A DNA stretch of 19,180 nucleotides. Source: Verrucomicrobiia bacterium. GTDB taxonomy: Bacteria; Verrucomicrobiota; Verrucomicrobiia; Limisphaerales; UBA1319. The DNA is taken from assembly GCA_017880715.1 (NCBI GenBank), contig JADGRT010000012.1, positions 1-19,180 of the forward strand. The letters run 5' to 3'. Below the pieces are notes generated by a model. That model worked only from the letters and a program-made list of their open reading frames with translations. It was not told the origin of the DNA and did no database searches. Within the stretch, counting starts at the first letter, position 1; each line of letters opens with the position of its first letter. A program made the position numbers and the translations under genes. This document shows positions 1-6,251 of the stretch, piece by piece.

Positions 1-34
1 GTTTTCCTAAGGAAGCCAGGATTTAAGAGCAAAG

Positions 35-103
35 CACCAGGTGCCGCACGGAGGTCATGTTTTTGTCCCGGAGGGACTTTTGAAAATAGCCCGGCGTTTT
101 AAC
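35..103. repeat. REP-type repeat, copy A, left part (interrupted by the IS)
   Basis: This stretch is an inverted copy of 2283-2343. Both carry the short palindrome GTCCCGGAGGGAC, the string GAAAATAGCCCGGCGTTTTAAC, split here as GAAAATAGCC and CGGCGTTTTAAC, and a diverged GGTGCC..CACGGAGG end. Similarity stops exactly at 103, where the insertion sequence starts, and copy A resumes at 2167. Bases 1-34 hold no gene, only weak similarity to the outer flank of copy B. Confidence 0.75.
96..103. repeat. Left target-site duplication of the IS
   Basis: GTTTTAAC directly abuts the left terminal inverted repeat. Its partner is GTTTCAAC at 2167-2174, so seven of eight bases match. The one mismatch would be a point change after insertion. 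The octamer is nearly palindromic and lies at the tip of the REP hairpin, so the apparent terminal repeat extends three bases into it. That is why I set the IS edge at 104. Confidence 0.6.
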
Positions 104-135
104 AGATTTTTCGGAGGGGTGGTTTATTAGACAGT
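104..135. repeat. Left terminal inverted repeat of the IS (32 bp)
   Basis: It begins AGATTTTTCGGAGGGGTGG and ends TTTATTAGACAGT. It is the exact reverse complement of 2135-2166. Near its inner end it contains the 9-mer TATTAGACA (125-133), which recurs at the other end and in the internal palindrome. Confidence 0.9.
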
Positions 136-143
136 GCCGAGAA

Positions 144-1523
144 TTATTTGAAGCGGAAATCCAGTTTAAAGTTATAGAGCCAAGGAACACGGGGATTGAC
201 CCCTTCTTTTTTGAGCCGCTCGGGCAGGTTTTCAAATTGGTGTTTCCATTGTTCGGCCTTGGGCGCGTTGTAGTAAGTGACCACCACCGTATCGCCCTGG
301 ACCCGCACATCCCCCTCCAAGCCGCTGAAAAGATCCTGCGCCAAATGGACCGCATCCCACTGGGCAAAAGGCAGGCCGAGGCGTTTGCGCAGTTGGAAGA
401 TGACCGCTTGGGCCAGCAAAGCCATGGTCATTTGTCCCAGGCGAATGTGCAGGTTCATCGTGCCGGCGCGATCCCAGCCTAAGTGCTGATCGAAACGGAA
501 GAACTCCTCGATATGCCATCGTTTCGGAAAATCAGCGGTCAGGGTGGGCACTTCCGGTCGGGATCGGGTGCAGCAGAAGCCCTTAAAATGACAGGCTTGG
601 GGTGGTTCACCGGTGCGTTGAATATAACGGCGGCAGGGTTCGCTCTGGGTGGTGCGCCGCGGCCAATAGCCTTCGGTGGCAATGGCGAACCCAGCCCAAT
701 GGCGGGCGAAGCGGTTGGCGGGCAGGGCCTGATAGTAGCGCTGGAGGCCGGCGGTCTGACGCAGCGGAACCAACAGGTCAAAGGGGGTGTTCTGGCGGAC
801 ATGATCGAGCAGTTCCACGGCGAAGTGCTCGACGTCGGCCACGATCAAAGGACGCTTGGAAGCCTGGGTGGGTAAGATTTGTGCGGCTAGGCCGAGCAGT
901 TCCTGCGTGGCTTGGGTAAGGGCGCGGGCGCTGCTGGCATTAACCAGGCAGATGGGTTGGCCCGTTTCGGCGTCCAGGAGGAAGAAGGTTTGGGCCTGCT
1001 TGGTGGCGGGTTGGCCCGATGCGGGACGACGCTGGACCATGTCCCGTTTGGAATAGCTGACCAAGCGGTGAGGATCCAACACCAGGAGTCGCCCGGAGAA
1101 ATGGCCGCTGGCGCGACGCAATTTGCCCAGCGCGATTTGGAGTTGCTGGGCCTGGGCTACGGTGTGAGCTTCGAGCAGGTCGTGCAAGGCTCCGTCGGTG
1201 GGCAAGTAGGGCAACCCGTTGGCTAATTCAAAGCCTTTGTGGCGCAGCGAACGGTCGGCGCGCAGCGTGGGACGACAAAGGGCGGCCTCATGCACCAGAT
1301 GCAGGGCGAGCCGCGGGGCCAGTGCCTGATCGTCCGAGTCGCCGGACCAAGTCCGCAATAGATCCCAGGTGCCCAAGCGGAGATGTTCGGGCACCAGCAG
1401 CCACAACCCCAACAGGTTGCCGGAAACCTTATCGGCCAGGAGTTGTCGGACTTGGCGCTCCAGGCTGGCGGGGTCGGCGAGTTGGTGCCTTTGTCGTTTT
1501 CCGCTGCTTTGAGTGGGCAGCAA
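144..1523 (-). CDS. IS transposase, DDE catalytic part (second frame)
   Basis: This frame encodes the catalytic domain that cuts and joins the IS ends. Candidate acidic residues, numbered from the TTG at 1523, are D150 in LLVLDPHR, D230 in LIVADVEHF and E339/E340 in KRWHIEEFFRFDQHLG. The spacing and the helical C-terminal glutamate segment fit an RNase H-like DDE transposase of the IS4-like superfamily. No ribosome binding site precedes the TTG, and the frame is open upstream to the A9 run. The natural product is therefore probably a fusion with the HTH frame: 139 residues of that frame, 11 linking codons, then these 459, about 609 aa in all. The stop is TAA at 144-146, only 8 bp inside the left inverted repeat. 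The DDE assignment is firm; the family is not. Confidence 0.82.
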   Translation of the reverse strand: MLPTQSSGKRQRHQLADPASLERQVRQLLADKVSGNLLGLWLLVPEHLRLGTWDLLRTWSGDSDDQALAPRLALHLVHEAALCRPTLRADRSLRHKGFELANGLPYLPTDGALHDLLEAHTVAQAQQLQIALGKLRRASGHFSGRLLVLDPHRLVSYSKRDMVQRRPASGQPATKQAQTFFLLDAETGQPICLVNASSARALTQATQELLGLAAQILPTQASKRPLIVADVEHFAVELLDHVRQNTPFDLLVPLRQTAGLQRYYQALPANRFARHWAGFAIATEGYWPRRTTQSEPCRRYIQRTGEPPQACHFKGFCCTRSRPEVPTLTADFPKRWHIEEFFRFDQHLGWDRAGTMNLHIRLGQMTMALLAQAVIFQLRKRLGLPFAQWDAVHLAQDLFSGLEGDVRVQGDTVVVTYYNAPKAEQWKHQFENLPERLKKEGVNPRVPWLYNFKLDFRFK

Positions 1524-1974
1524 GAGCGGCGGGTTTTGGGGGTTGAGGGCGTAGAGTTTTTTTTTGCAGGCCGTAGTCGGCGATCACTCGTTGGACACTG
1601 CGCAGGCTAATGGGGAAGTGAGTTTGGCGCAACTTTTGCGCGATCACGTCGGGGGAGGACTCGGGGTCCAGGAAGCGATAGCGCAAGACTTGGCGAACGG
1701 CTTGGTCGGTGCGCCGGTAAGCGGATTTGGGTCCGGTCTTTTGGGGTTGGAGGGCGGGGAGACCGCCGCGTTGGTAGGCGGCGAGAATTTGATAATAGCG
1801 CTGCCGGCAATAGCCATATTTTTGAGCAAGGGTGGTGATGTTAGCCGCCAGACATTGGCCTTCGACGAGCATGAGGAAGCGGTGAGCCAGTTCGTCGGTG
1901 GGTTCAATGGGGAGGCTGCCGGCCGAGCCGGTGAGTTGGTGAGCCGTGGGATCGAATTGTAGTGGCGTATTCAT
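1429..1974 (-). CDS. IS transposase, N-terminal helix-turn-helix part (first frame)
   Basis: The 181-aa frame starts at ATG 1974. Residues about 40-85 (LAQKYGYCRQRYYQILAAYQ, then a GLPALQ segment) form a helix-turn-helix of the type at the N-terminus of many transposases. A second DNA-binding-like segment lies at about 95-135 and ends IADYGLQKK. After the A9 run the zero frame continues as a Pro/Arg/Lys-rich tail of about 40 residues with no domain character, which looks like readthrough in the wrong frame of the catalytic ORF. It overlaps that ORF by 95 bp. It probably binds the terminal repeats, and the unshifted 181-aa product may act as a transposition inhibitor, as in other two-frame IS elements. 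That role is inference. Confidence 0.75.
   Translation of the reverse strand: MNTPLQFDPTAHQLTGSAGSLPIEPTDELAHRFLMLVEGQCLAANITTLAQKYGYCRQRYYQILAAYQRGGLPALQPQKTGPKSAYRRTDQAVRQVLRYRFLDPESSPDVIAQKLRQTHFPISLRSVQRVIADYGLQKKTLRPQPPKPAALAAHSKQRKTTKAPTRRPRQPGAPSPTTPGR
1557..1565 (-). other. A9 slip site joining the two transposase frames
   Basis: On the coding (minus) strand the two frames meet at CTGC followed by nine A residues and CTC. The HTH frame reads CAA AAA AAA ACT and the catalytic frame reads AAA CTC TAC. Loss of one A in the transcript, or a +1 ribosomal shift, joins the frames. Runs of nine A or T are known sites of transcriptional slippage. A chance disabling mutation cannot be excluded from one copy. 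Confidence 0.6.
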
Positions 1975-2003
1975 GGGAAGAGAATAGGGGAAGAGGGGGA
2001 GTA

Positions 2004-2090
2004 TGTCTAATAGATTATGGCATTAACCGGCGCTTATATTGGATGATAGTGGTCATATATCGAACTAATAATGCCACATATTATTAGACA
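2004..2090. repeat. 87-bp palindromic element inside the IS leader (MITE-like)
   Basis: The arms are TGTCTAATA (2004-2012) with TATTAGACA (2082-2090), and GGCATTA (2019-2025) with TAATGCC (2069-2075). The bases between them match only partly, and the centre is AT-rich. The outer 9-mer is the same one found in both terminal inverted repeats of the IS. The element occupies most of the gap between the right inverted repeat and the start of the HTH frame, so it could be a transposase-binding operator or a nested MITE of the same family. Confidence 0.65.
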
Positions 2091-2134
2091 CAATGGGTAA
2101 GGCGAAAAACCCAGCGTATTCTGAGGCTGCGGCG

Positions 2135-2166
2135 ACTGTCTAATAAACCACCCCTCCGAAAAATCT
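2135..2166. repeat. Right terminal inverted repeat of the IS (32 bp)
   Basis: It is the exact reverse complement of 104-135. It starts ACTGTCTAATAAACC and ends CCGAAAAATCT. The HTH frame starts 161 bp inward, so any promoter for the transposase would lie here or in the adjoining palindrome. Confidence 0.9.
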
Positions 2167-2216
2167 GTTTCAACGCTGGGACCGGGGCTCGGGCGTGCCA
2201 AGTCCCGAAGGGACGG
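2167..2216. repeat. REP copy A, right part, with the right target duplication
   Basis: The first eight bases (GTTTCAAC, 2167-2174) are the right-hand target duplication. With the IS removed, the sequence reads CCCGGCGTTT(T/C)AACGCTGGG, a closed hairpin. The copy ends in AGTCCCGAAGGGACGG. Confidence 0.6.
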
Positions 2217-2251
2217 CTGAAAACCACAAGTTCAACCGTCCCTTCGGGACT
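2201..2251. repeat. Perfect 16-bp stem hairpin linking the two REP copies
   Basis: Arm AGTCCCGAAGGGACGG (2201-2216) is an exact reverse complement of 2236-2251, with a 19-nt loop. Each arm also contains the smaller palindrome GTCCC..GGGAC, so several alternative folds are possible. Confidence 0.85.
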
Positions 2252-2343
2252 CAACCGTCGATCCATCCGCACCCGGCGTTAAAACGCCGGGCTATTTTCA
2301 AGAGTCCCTCCGGGACAAAAACACGGCCTTCGTGAGGCACCTA
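2236..2343. repeat. REP-type repeat, copy B (inverted relative to copy A)
   Basis: It contains the hairpin CCCGGCGTT-AA-AACGCCGGG (2272-2291), then GCTATTTTCAAGAG, then the small palindrome GTCCCTCCGGGAC, then GGCCTTCGTGAGGCACC. It mirrors 35-103, so copies A and B form one large inverted pair (BIME-like). Between here and the next gene (2344-2510) I see no gene. Confidence 0.75.
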
Positions 2344-2441
2344 TAGCTCAAATCCTAGTGGCATTGGACCAGGAGGTCCGCCCCACGTTGGGAAGCCCTC
2401 ATTCGGAGATGCGCCCATGAGCGGCAAGCCGGCCGGGACGC

Positions 2442-2470
2442 GCGCCATTTGGGTTGCGGCCAAACGGCGC
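2442..2470. promoter_or_regulatory. Stem-loop upstream of the FAD-oxidoreductase gene
   Basis: GCGCCATTTGG (2442-2452) pairs with CCAAACGGCGC (2460-2470), with one mismatch and a 7-nt loop. A further short inverted repeat, GGTTTA-GGT-TAAACC (2485-2499), lies 11 bp before the start codon and could be an operator. There is no T-run, so a simple terminator is unlikely. The function is unknown. Confidence 0.4.
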
Positions 2471-2510
2471 TGGAATAATTGCCGGGTTTAGGTTAAACCA
2501 GGTAACGATC

Positions 2511-5500
2511 ATGAATTTTCGCCTTTTGAACATCCTTGTCGGCGCCGGCAGCCTCCTGCTGGCCAGCCCACCCGTCATCGCCAAAGAAGTCATGGAACCG
2601 CCATGTAATCTGCCGGTCGCCCACGAGGTGGATGTCGTTGTCGTCGGCGGCAGTTCCGCAGGCGTCGCTGCCGCCGTCGAAGCCGCGCGAAACGGGGCGC
2701 GCGTCTTTCTCGCCGCACCGCGCCCCTACCTGGGCGAGGATCTTTGCAGCACCTATCGACTCTGGCTCGAAGCCGGCGAACTTCCCACAACCGAACTGGC
2801 CCGGGAACTTTTTCAACCCGCTCGCACGCCCTCCGTGATTCGGCCCAGCGTTCCCTTTTCATACGCCGCCGACCAGCCATCGGCCAGTGTCCACAAGGAC
2901 ACATCGCCGCCCTCCCGTCTCAGTGATGGCAAATGGACCAACGCCGCCAGCGAGAGCGTTCAATTCGATGGCAATGTCGTTCTACACATCGATCTGGGAC
3001 AGGAACGAAAAATACAGAAAGTCCACTTGCTGGCTTACCAGCGCAACGACGACTTCGAAGTAGGCTCGGTCCAAATCGCTTCCAGCCCCGACCAGAAGGA
3101 ATGGAAGCCTCTGGCCGTCATTGAAAACGACAAACTCGGGCAAGGAACTTATGAAGGTCCCGCCCTGGATTTGTCAGCCTCAACCGTTATCCAAACACGT
3201 TACCTAAAATTGGAGGTGGAAAAGGGGCCTCAGTCCAAACGAATTCTTTTAGGCGAAATCGTCATCGAAGACCAACCGCCTCCGGCTCCGCCCACCGCCC
3301 CGTCACCTCAGCCGCGAGTGGCCACACCCATGCAGATCAAACGGGGTTTAGATCAGGCCCTTATCCAAGCCAAAGTCCCGTTTTTGTATGCCAGTTTCGT
3401 CACCGATCTTCTTCGCGATCGCCAAGGCCAACCCGCCGGCATCGTCATCGCCAACCGCTCCGGCCGGCAGGCCGTGCTGGCGAAAGTCATCATTGACGCG
3501 ACCGAACGGGCCACTGTGGCGCGCCTGGCACGAGCGCCATTCACGCCGTATCCCGACGGCCTGCAAACATTCCGATGGGTAGTGGTCGGAGGACAACGCC
3601 CCACCAGCGACAATCTCAGCGTGTCCCGGCGCGGCCAGCCTATCAAGATCACTGACCGCAAAGGCGCAAATCATGAGTTGACGGAATATCTGGTTCGGAT
3701 TCCCATGAAGGATGGCAGTTTTGCCTCTTGGGCGGCCGCCGAACAGCTCGCCCGGGATTTGACCTGGACCCAGGAGCAGGTCGATGGCTCGGAAGTGCCA
3801 TTCCAAATTCCTCCCGATCATATCCGCGGCCAAAAATCCCAGCGTGGCGCCTGGCCGGGAGCCGATCAGATTGACTTGAAAACGTTCCAGCCGGAAAAAT
3901 GCGATCGCTTACTGGTGCTTGGTGGTTGCGCCGATCTGTCTCGCGAAGCTGCGACTGAGTTGGTTAAGCCCTTAAACTTCATCCGAGTTGGAATCCGCGC
4001 AGGGAAAGCCGCCGCCGCACTGGCCTTGAATCTGCCCCAAGTCGAGGGCGTGCGCCTGCCCGGCACCACCGCCTCCCCTGCCCTGTCCGGTGAAGTGCGC
4101 GAAATCGCTCCCGAAACCTCGCCTCGCCAAATCAATTCGCGTCGTATTCCCGCCGAACGCCAGGCTGTGCCCGTGCTGGCTGAATATGATGTGGTGGTGG
4201 TGGGCGGCGGCACCGGCGGCTCGCCCGCGGCCATCAGCGCGGGACGCCAGGGCGCCCGAACGTTGTTGATCGAATATCTTCATACCTTGGGCGGAGTTGG
4301 CACCGCCGGTTATATCAGCCAGTATTATTACGGTAATCGCGTCGGGTTCACGCACGAGGTCGATGAAGGCATCGCTGCCTTCGGCGACCCGGAAACCCGT
4401 CGCAACGCCGGCTGGAATCCCGATTGGAAATCGGAATGGTATCGGCGCGAGTTGCGCAAGGCCCGCGTCGATCTTTGGCTCGGCACGCTAGGCATCGGCG
4501 CTTTCGTCGAAAACGGGCGCGTGCGCGGAGTGGTTGTAGCCACGCCGCAGGGACGCGGCGTGGTGCTCGCCAAAATGGTTATCGACTCCACGGGCAATGC
4601 CGACATCGCCGCGGCGGCCGGAGCCACCTGTCGTTACACCGACGACACCGATATCGCGGTTCAGGGAACCGGTCTGCCGCCGCGGGAACTGGGCGGCCGT
4701 TACACCAACACGGACTACACCTTCGTGGACGACACGGACATCATCGACCTATGGCGCACGTTTGTCATGGCCCGGCAGAAATTTGCCGCGGCCTACGATC
4801 TCGGACAACTGGTGGACACGCGCGAACGCCGCCAGATGATCGGCGAATTCACGCTGAGCCCCATGGATATGATGCTCGGGCGCACCTTCCCTGACACCGT
4901 GGTCATCACCAAGAGCAATTTCGATTCGCATGGCTACACCGTGCATCCGATGTTTCTCATTCGTCCGCCGGACCGCGAAGAAATGGCGGTGCAGGTCCCA
5001 TTCCGGTGTTTGATTCCCCGGGGGCTGGACCGCATCCTGGTCACTGGCCTGGGGGTAAGCGCCCACCGCGATGCCTTGCCGGTCATCCGCATGCAGGCCG
5101 ATATCCAGAACCAAGGCTATGCCTGTGGCGTCGCGGCCTCGATGATCACGCGCCAGAACTGCACGGTGCGCGACTTGAACCTTAAAGAACTGCAAAGACA
5201 CCTGGTTCAAAAAGGTAACTTGCCCGAAACGGTTCTGACGAATCAGGATTCGTTCCCCATCCCCCCTGAGCGCATGGCCCAGGCCGTGACCCAAGTCGCG
5301 CACGATTATGACGGACTCGAAGTGCTTCTGACCAATCCTGAGGCCGCCCAGCCGCTCTTGCGCGAGGCTCTGTCGCGATCGACGGCGCCTTCAACACAAC
5401 TTATTTACGCCCACATCCTGGGAATGCTCGGCGACCCGGCTGGCGCGGGAGTGTTGATTCAAGCCGTTACCGGCGCGGTCTGGGACCAGGGATGGCGGTA

Positions 5501-5978
5501 CACGGGCATGGGACAATATGGCATGAGCCTGAGCCCGCTTGACAGCCTGCTCATCGCCCTGGGACGTACCGGCGACAAGCGGGGTCTTGGCCCGATACTC
5601 GCCAAGGTTGGCGAACTGCAGGCCGAGAGTGAGTTTTCTCACTTTCGTGCTGTGGCGATGGCGTTGGAATCGCTGGCCGATCCTTCCGCCGCCAAACCTC
5701 TGGCCGCGCTGCTCCAAAAACCCGGCATGACCGGCCATGCCATCACCAATATCGAAGCCGCCCTGCGTGAAAATCCCGCCAGCGCCACCGATACAACCAC
5801 ACGCAACCGCGCTCTCACCGAATTAATCCTCGCCCGCGCCCTGTACCGCTGTGGCGACGACCGGCAGTTGGGCGAAAAAATCCTCAAACAATATGCCCAG
5901 GACTTGCATGGCCACTATGCCCGCCACGCTCAGGCCGTTCTCAATAAAGGTCCCCGCATCCTGGTGAAGCCGGAATAG
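2511..5978 (+). CDS. Secreted double FAD-dependent oxidoreductase with inserted discoidin-like domain
   Basis: I place the start at ATG 2511, giving 1155 aa. It follows AGGTAA and begins a clear signal peptide (residues about 1-24, hydrophobic LLNILVGAGSLLLA). A TTG at 2454 would bury that signal. The first dinucleotide-binding motif is VDVVVVGGSSAG (40-51). Residues about 125-254 look like an F5/8 type C (discoidin) β-sandwich (SDGKWTNAAS; VVLHIDLGQERKIQKV; RYLKLEV), inserted before the rest of the first FAD module (up to about 510). A second complete FAD_oxidored-type module starts at DVVVVGGGTGGSPAA (560-574), has the LGGVGTAG signature, and contains IDSTGNADIAAAAG near 691-704. The C-terminal part, roughly 930-1110, is helical and HEAT-like. 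The protein is probably periplasmic and flavin-bound. The substrate is unknown; relatives are often annotated only as FAD-dependent oxidoreductases. The family call is confident and the role is not. Confidence 0.85.
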   Translation: MNFRLLNILVGAGSLLLASPPVIAKEVMEPPCNLPVAHEVDVVVVGGSSAGVAAAVEAARNGARVFLAAPRPYLGEDLCSTYRLWLEAGELPTTELARELFQPARTPSVIRPSVPFSYAADQPSASVHKDTSPPSRLSDGKWTNAASESVQFDGNVVLHIDLGQERKIQKVHLLAYQRNDDFEVGSVQIASSPDQKEWKPLAVIENDKLGQGTYEGPALDLSASTVIQTRYLKLEVEKGPQSKRILLGEIVIEDQPPPAPPTAPSPQPRVATPMQIKRGLDQALIQAKVPFLYASFVTDLLRDRQGQPAGIVIANRSGRQAVLAKVIIDATERATVARLARAPFTPYPDGLQTFRWVVVGGQRPTSDNLSVSRRGQPIKITDRKGANHELTEYLVRIPMKDGSFASWAAAEQLARDLTWTQEQVDGSEVPFQIPPDHIRGQKSQRGAWPGADQIDLKTFQPEKCDRLLVLGGCADLSREAATELVKPLNFIRVGIRAGKAAAALALNLPQVEGVRLPGTTASPALSGEVREIAPETSPRQINSRRIPAERQAVPVLAEYDVVVVGGGTGGSPAAISAGRQGARTLLIEYLHTLGGVGTAGYISQYYYGNRVGFTHEVDEGIAAFGDPETRRNAGWNPDWKSEWYRRELRKARVDLWLGTLGIGAFVENGRVRGVVVATPQGRGVVLAKMVIDSTGNADIAAAAGATCRYTDDTDIAVQGTGLPPRELGGRYTNTDYTFVDDTDIIDLWRTFVMARQKFAAAYDLGQLVDTRERRQMIGEFTLSPMDMMLGRTFPDTVVITKSNFDSHGYTVHPMFLIRPPDREEMAVQVPFRCLIPRGLDRILVTGLGVSAHRDALPVIRMQADIQNQGYACGVAASMITRQNCTVRDLNLKELQRHLVQKGNLPETVLTNQDSFPIPPERMAQAVTQVAHDYDGLEVLLTNPEAAQPLLREALSRSTAPSTQLIYAHILGMLGDPAGAGVLIQAVTGAVWDQGWRYTGMGQYGMSLSPLDSLLIALGRTGDKRGLGPILAKVGELQAESEFSHFRAVAMALESLADPSAAKPLAALLQKPGMTGHAITNIEAALRENPASATDTTTRNRALTELILARALYRCGDDRQLGEKILKQYAQDLHGHYARHAQAVLNKGPRILVKPE

Positions 5979-6251
5979 CCGGATGCCGTACTTAGGGTCC
6001 ATACAAAACTAACCCTTAAATTCCCCTTCTTACTGGCGATCTTAGCAGTGCAATCCGCCCAAATCGTCTTATCTTTTACCACCCCCATTTTTCTGCCTCG
6101 GTTCCGCTGTTCGACGGACCTGAGCCCATTCGTTGTTTCCATTCGTTGTTTCCATGGCTGACGCGCCAGAGTATGGCATGTTTATTGCTATATTCCAGCC
6201 GATTTATTCAAATCAGCTTGTTAGGACGACAGTTGCGCAATTTTTGCTCAC
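5979..6251. other. Intergenic region with a 13-bp tandem duplication
   Basis: I see no convincing gene in this stretch. It contains two perfect tandem copies of CCATTCGTTGTTT (6126-6138 and 6139-6151) followed by a partial third (CCAT). The 3' half is AT-richer than its surroundings and should contain the promoter for the next gene. I could not place a convincing -35/-10 pair. Confidence 0.5.

Larger units (their letters stand above)
104..2166 (-). mobile_element. 2063-bp insertion sequence with a two-frame DDE transposase
   Basis: The element is bounded by 32-bp perfect terminal inverted repeats (104-135 and 2135-2166) and flanked by an 8-bp near-perfect target duplication. Its minus strand carries an HTH-domain frame followed by a DDE-domain frame, the usual arrangement of an IS that makes its transposase by frameshifting. 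Both frames are long and uninterrupted apart from the slip site, so the element looks potentially active. The IS family cannot be fixed by eye. The catalytic part resembles the broad IS4-like DDE superfamily, while 8-bp duplications occur in several families. The element sits in the middle of a REP hairpin rather than in a gene. Confidence 0.85.

Noticed and set aside
2454..2510. TTG at 2454 as the start of the FAD-oxidoreductase
   Set aside because: It would place 19 extra residues before the signal peptide, and the ATG at 2511 has a fitting ribosome site.
5930..6142. Minus-strand frame of 70 aa in the gap after the FAD-oxidoreductase
   Set aside because: It overlaps the end of a certain gene and has no start-site signal or recognisable motif.
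6126..6151. The 13-bp tandem duplication as a CRISPR or iteron array
   Set aside because: There are only two complete copies, directly adjacent with no spacers, so it is a simple tandem duplication.
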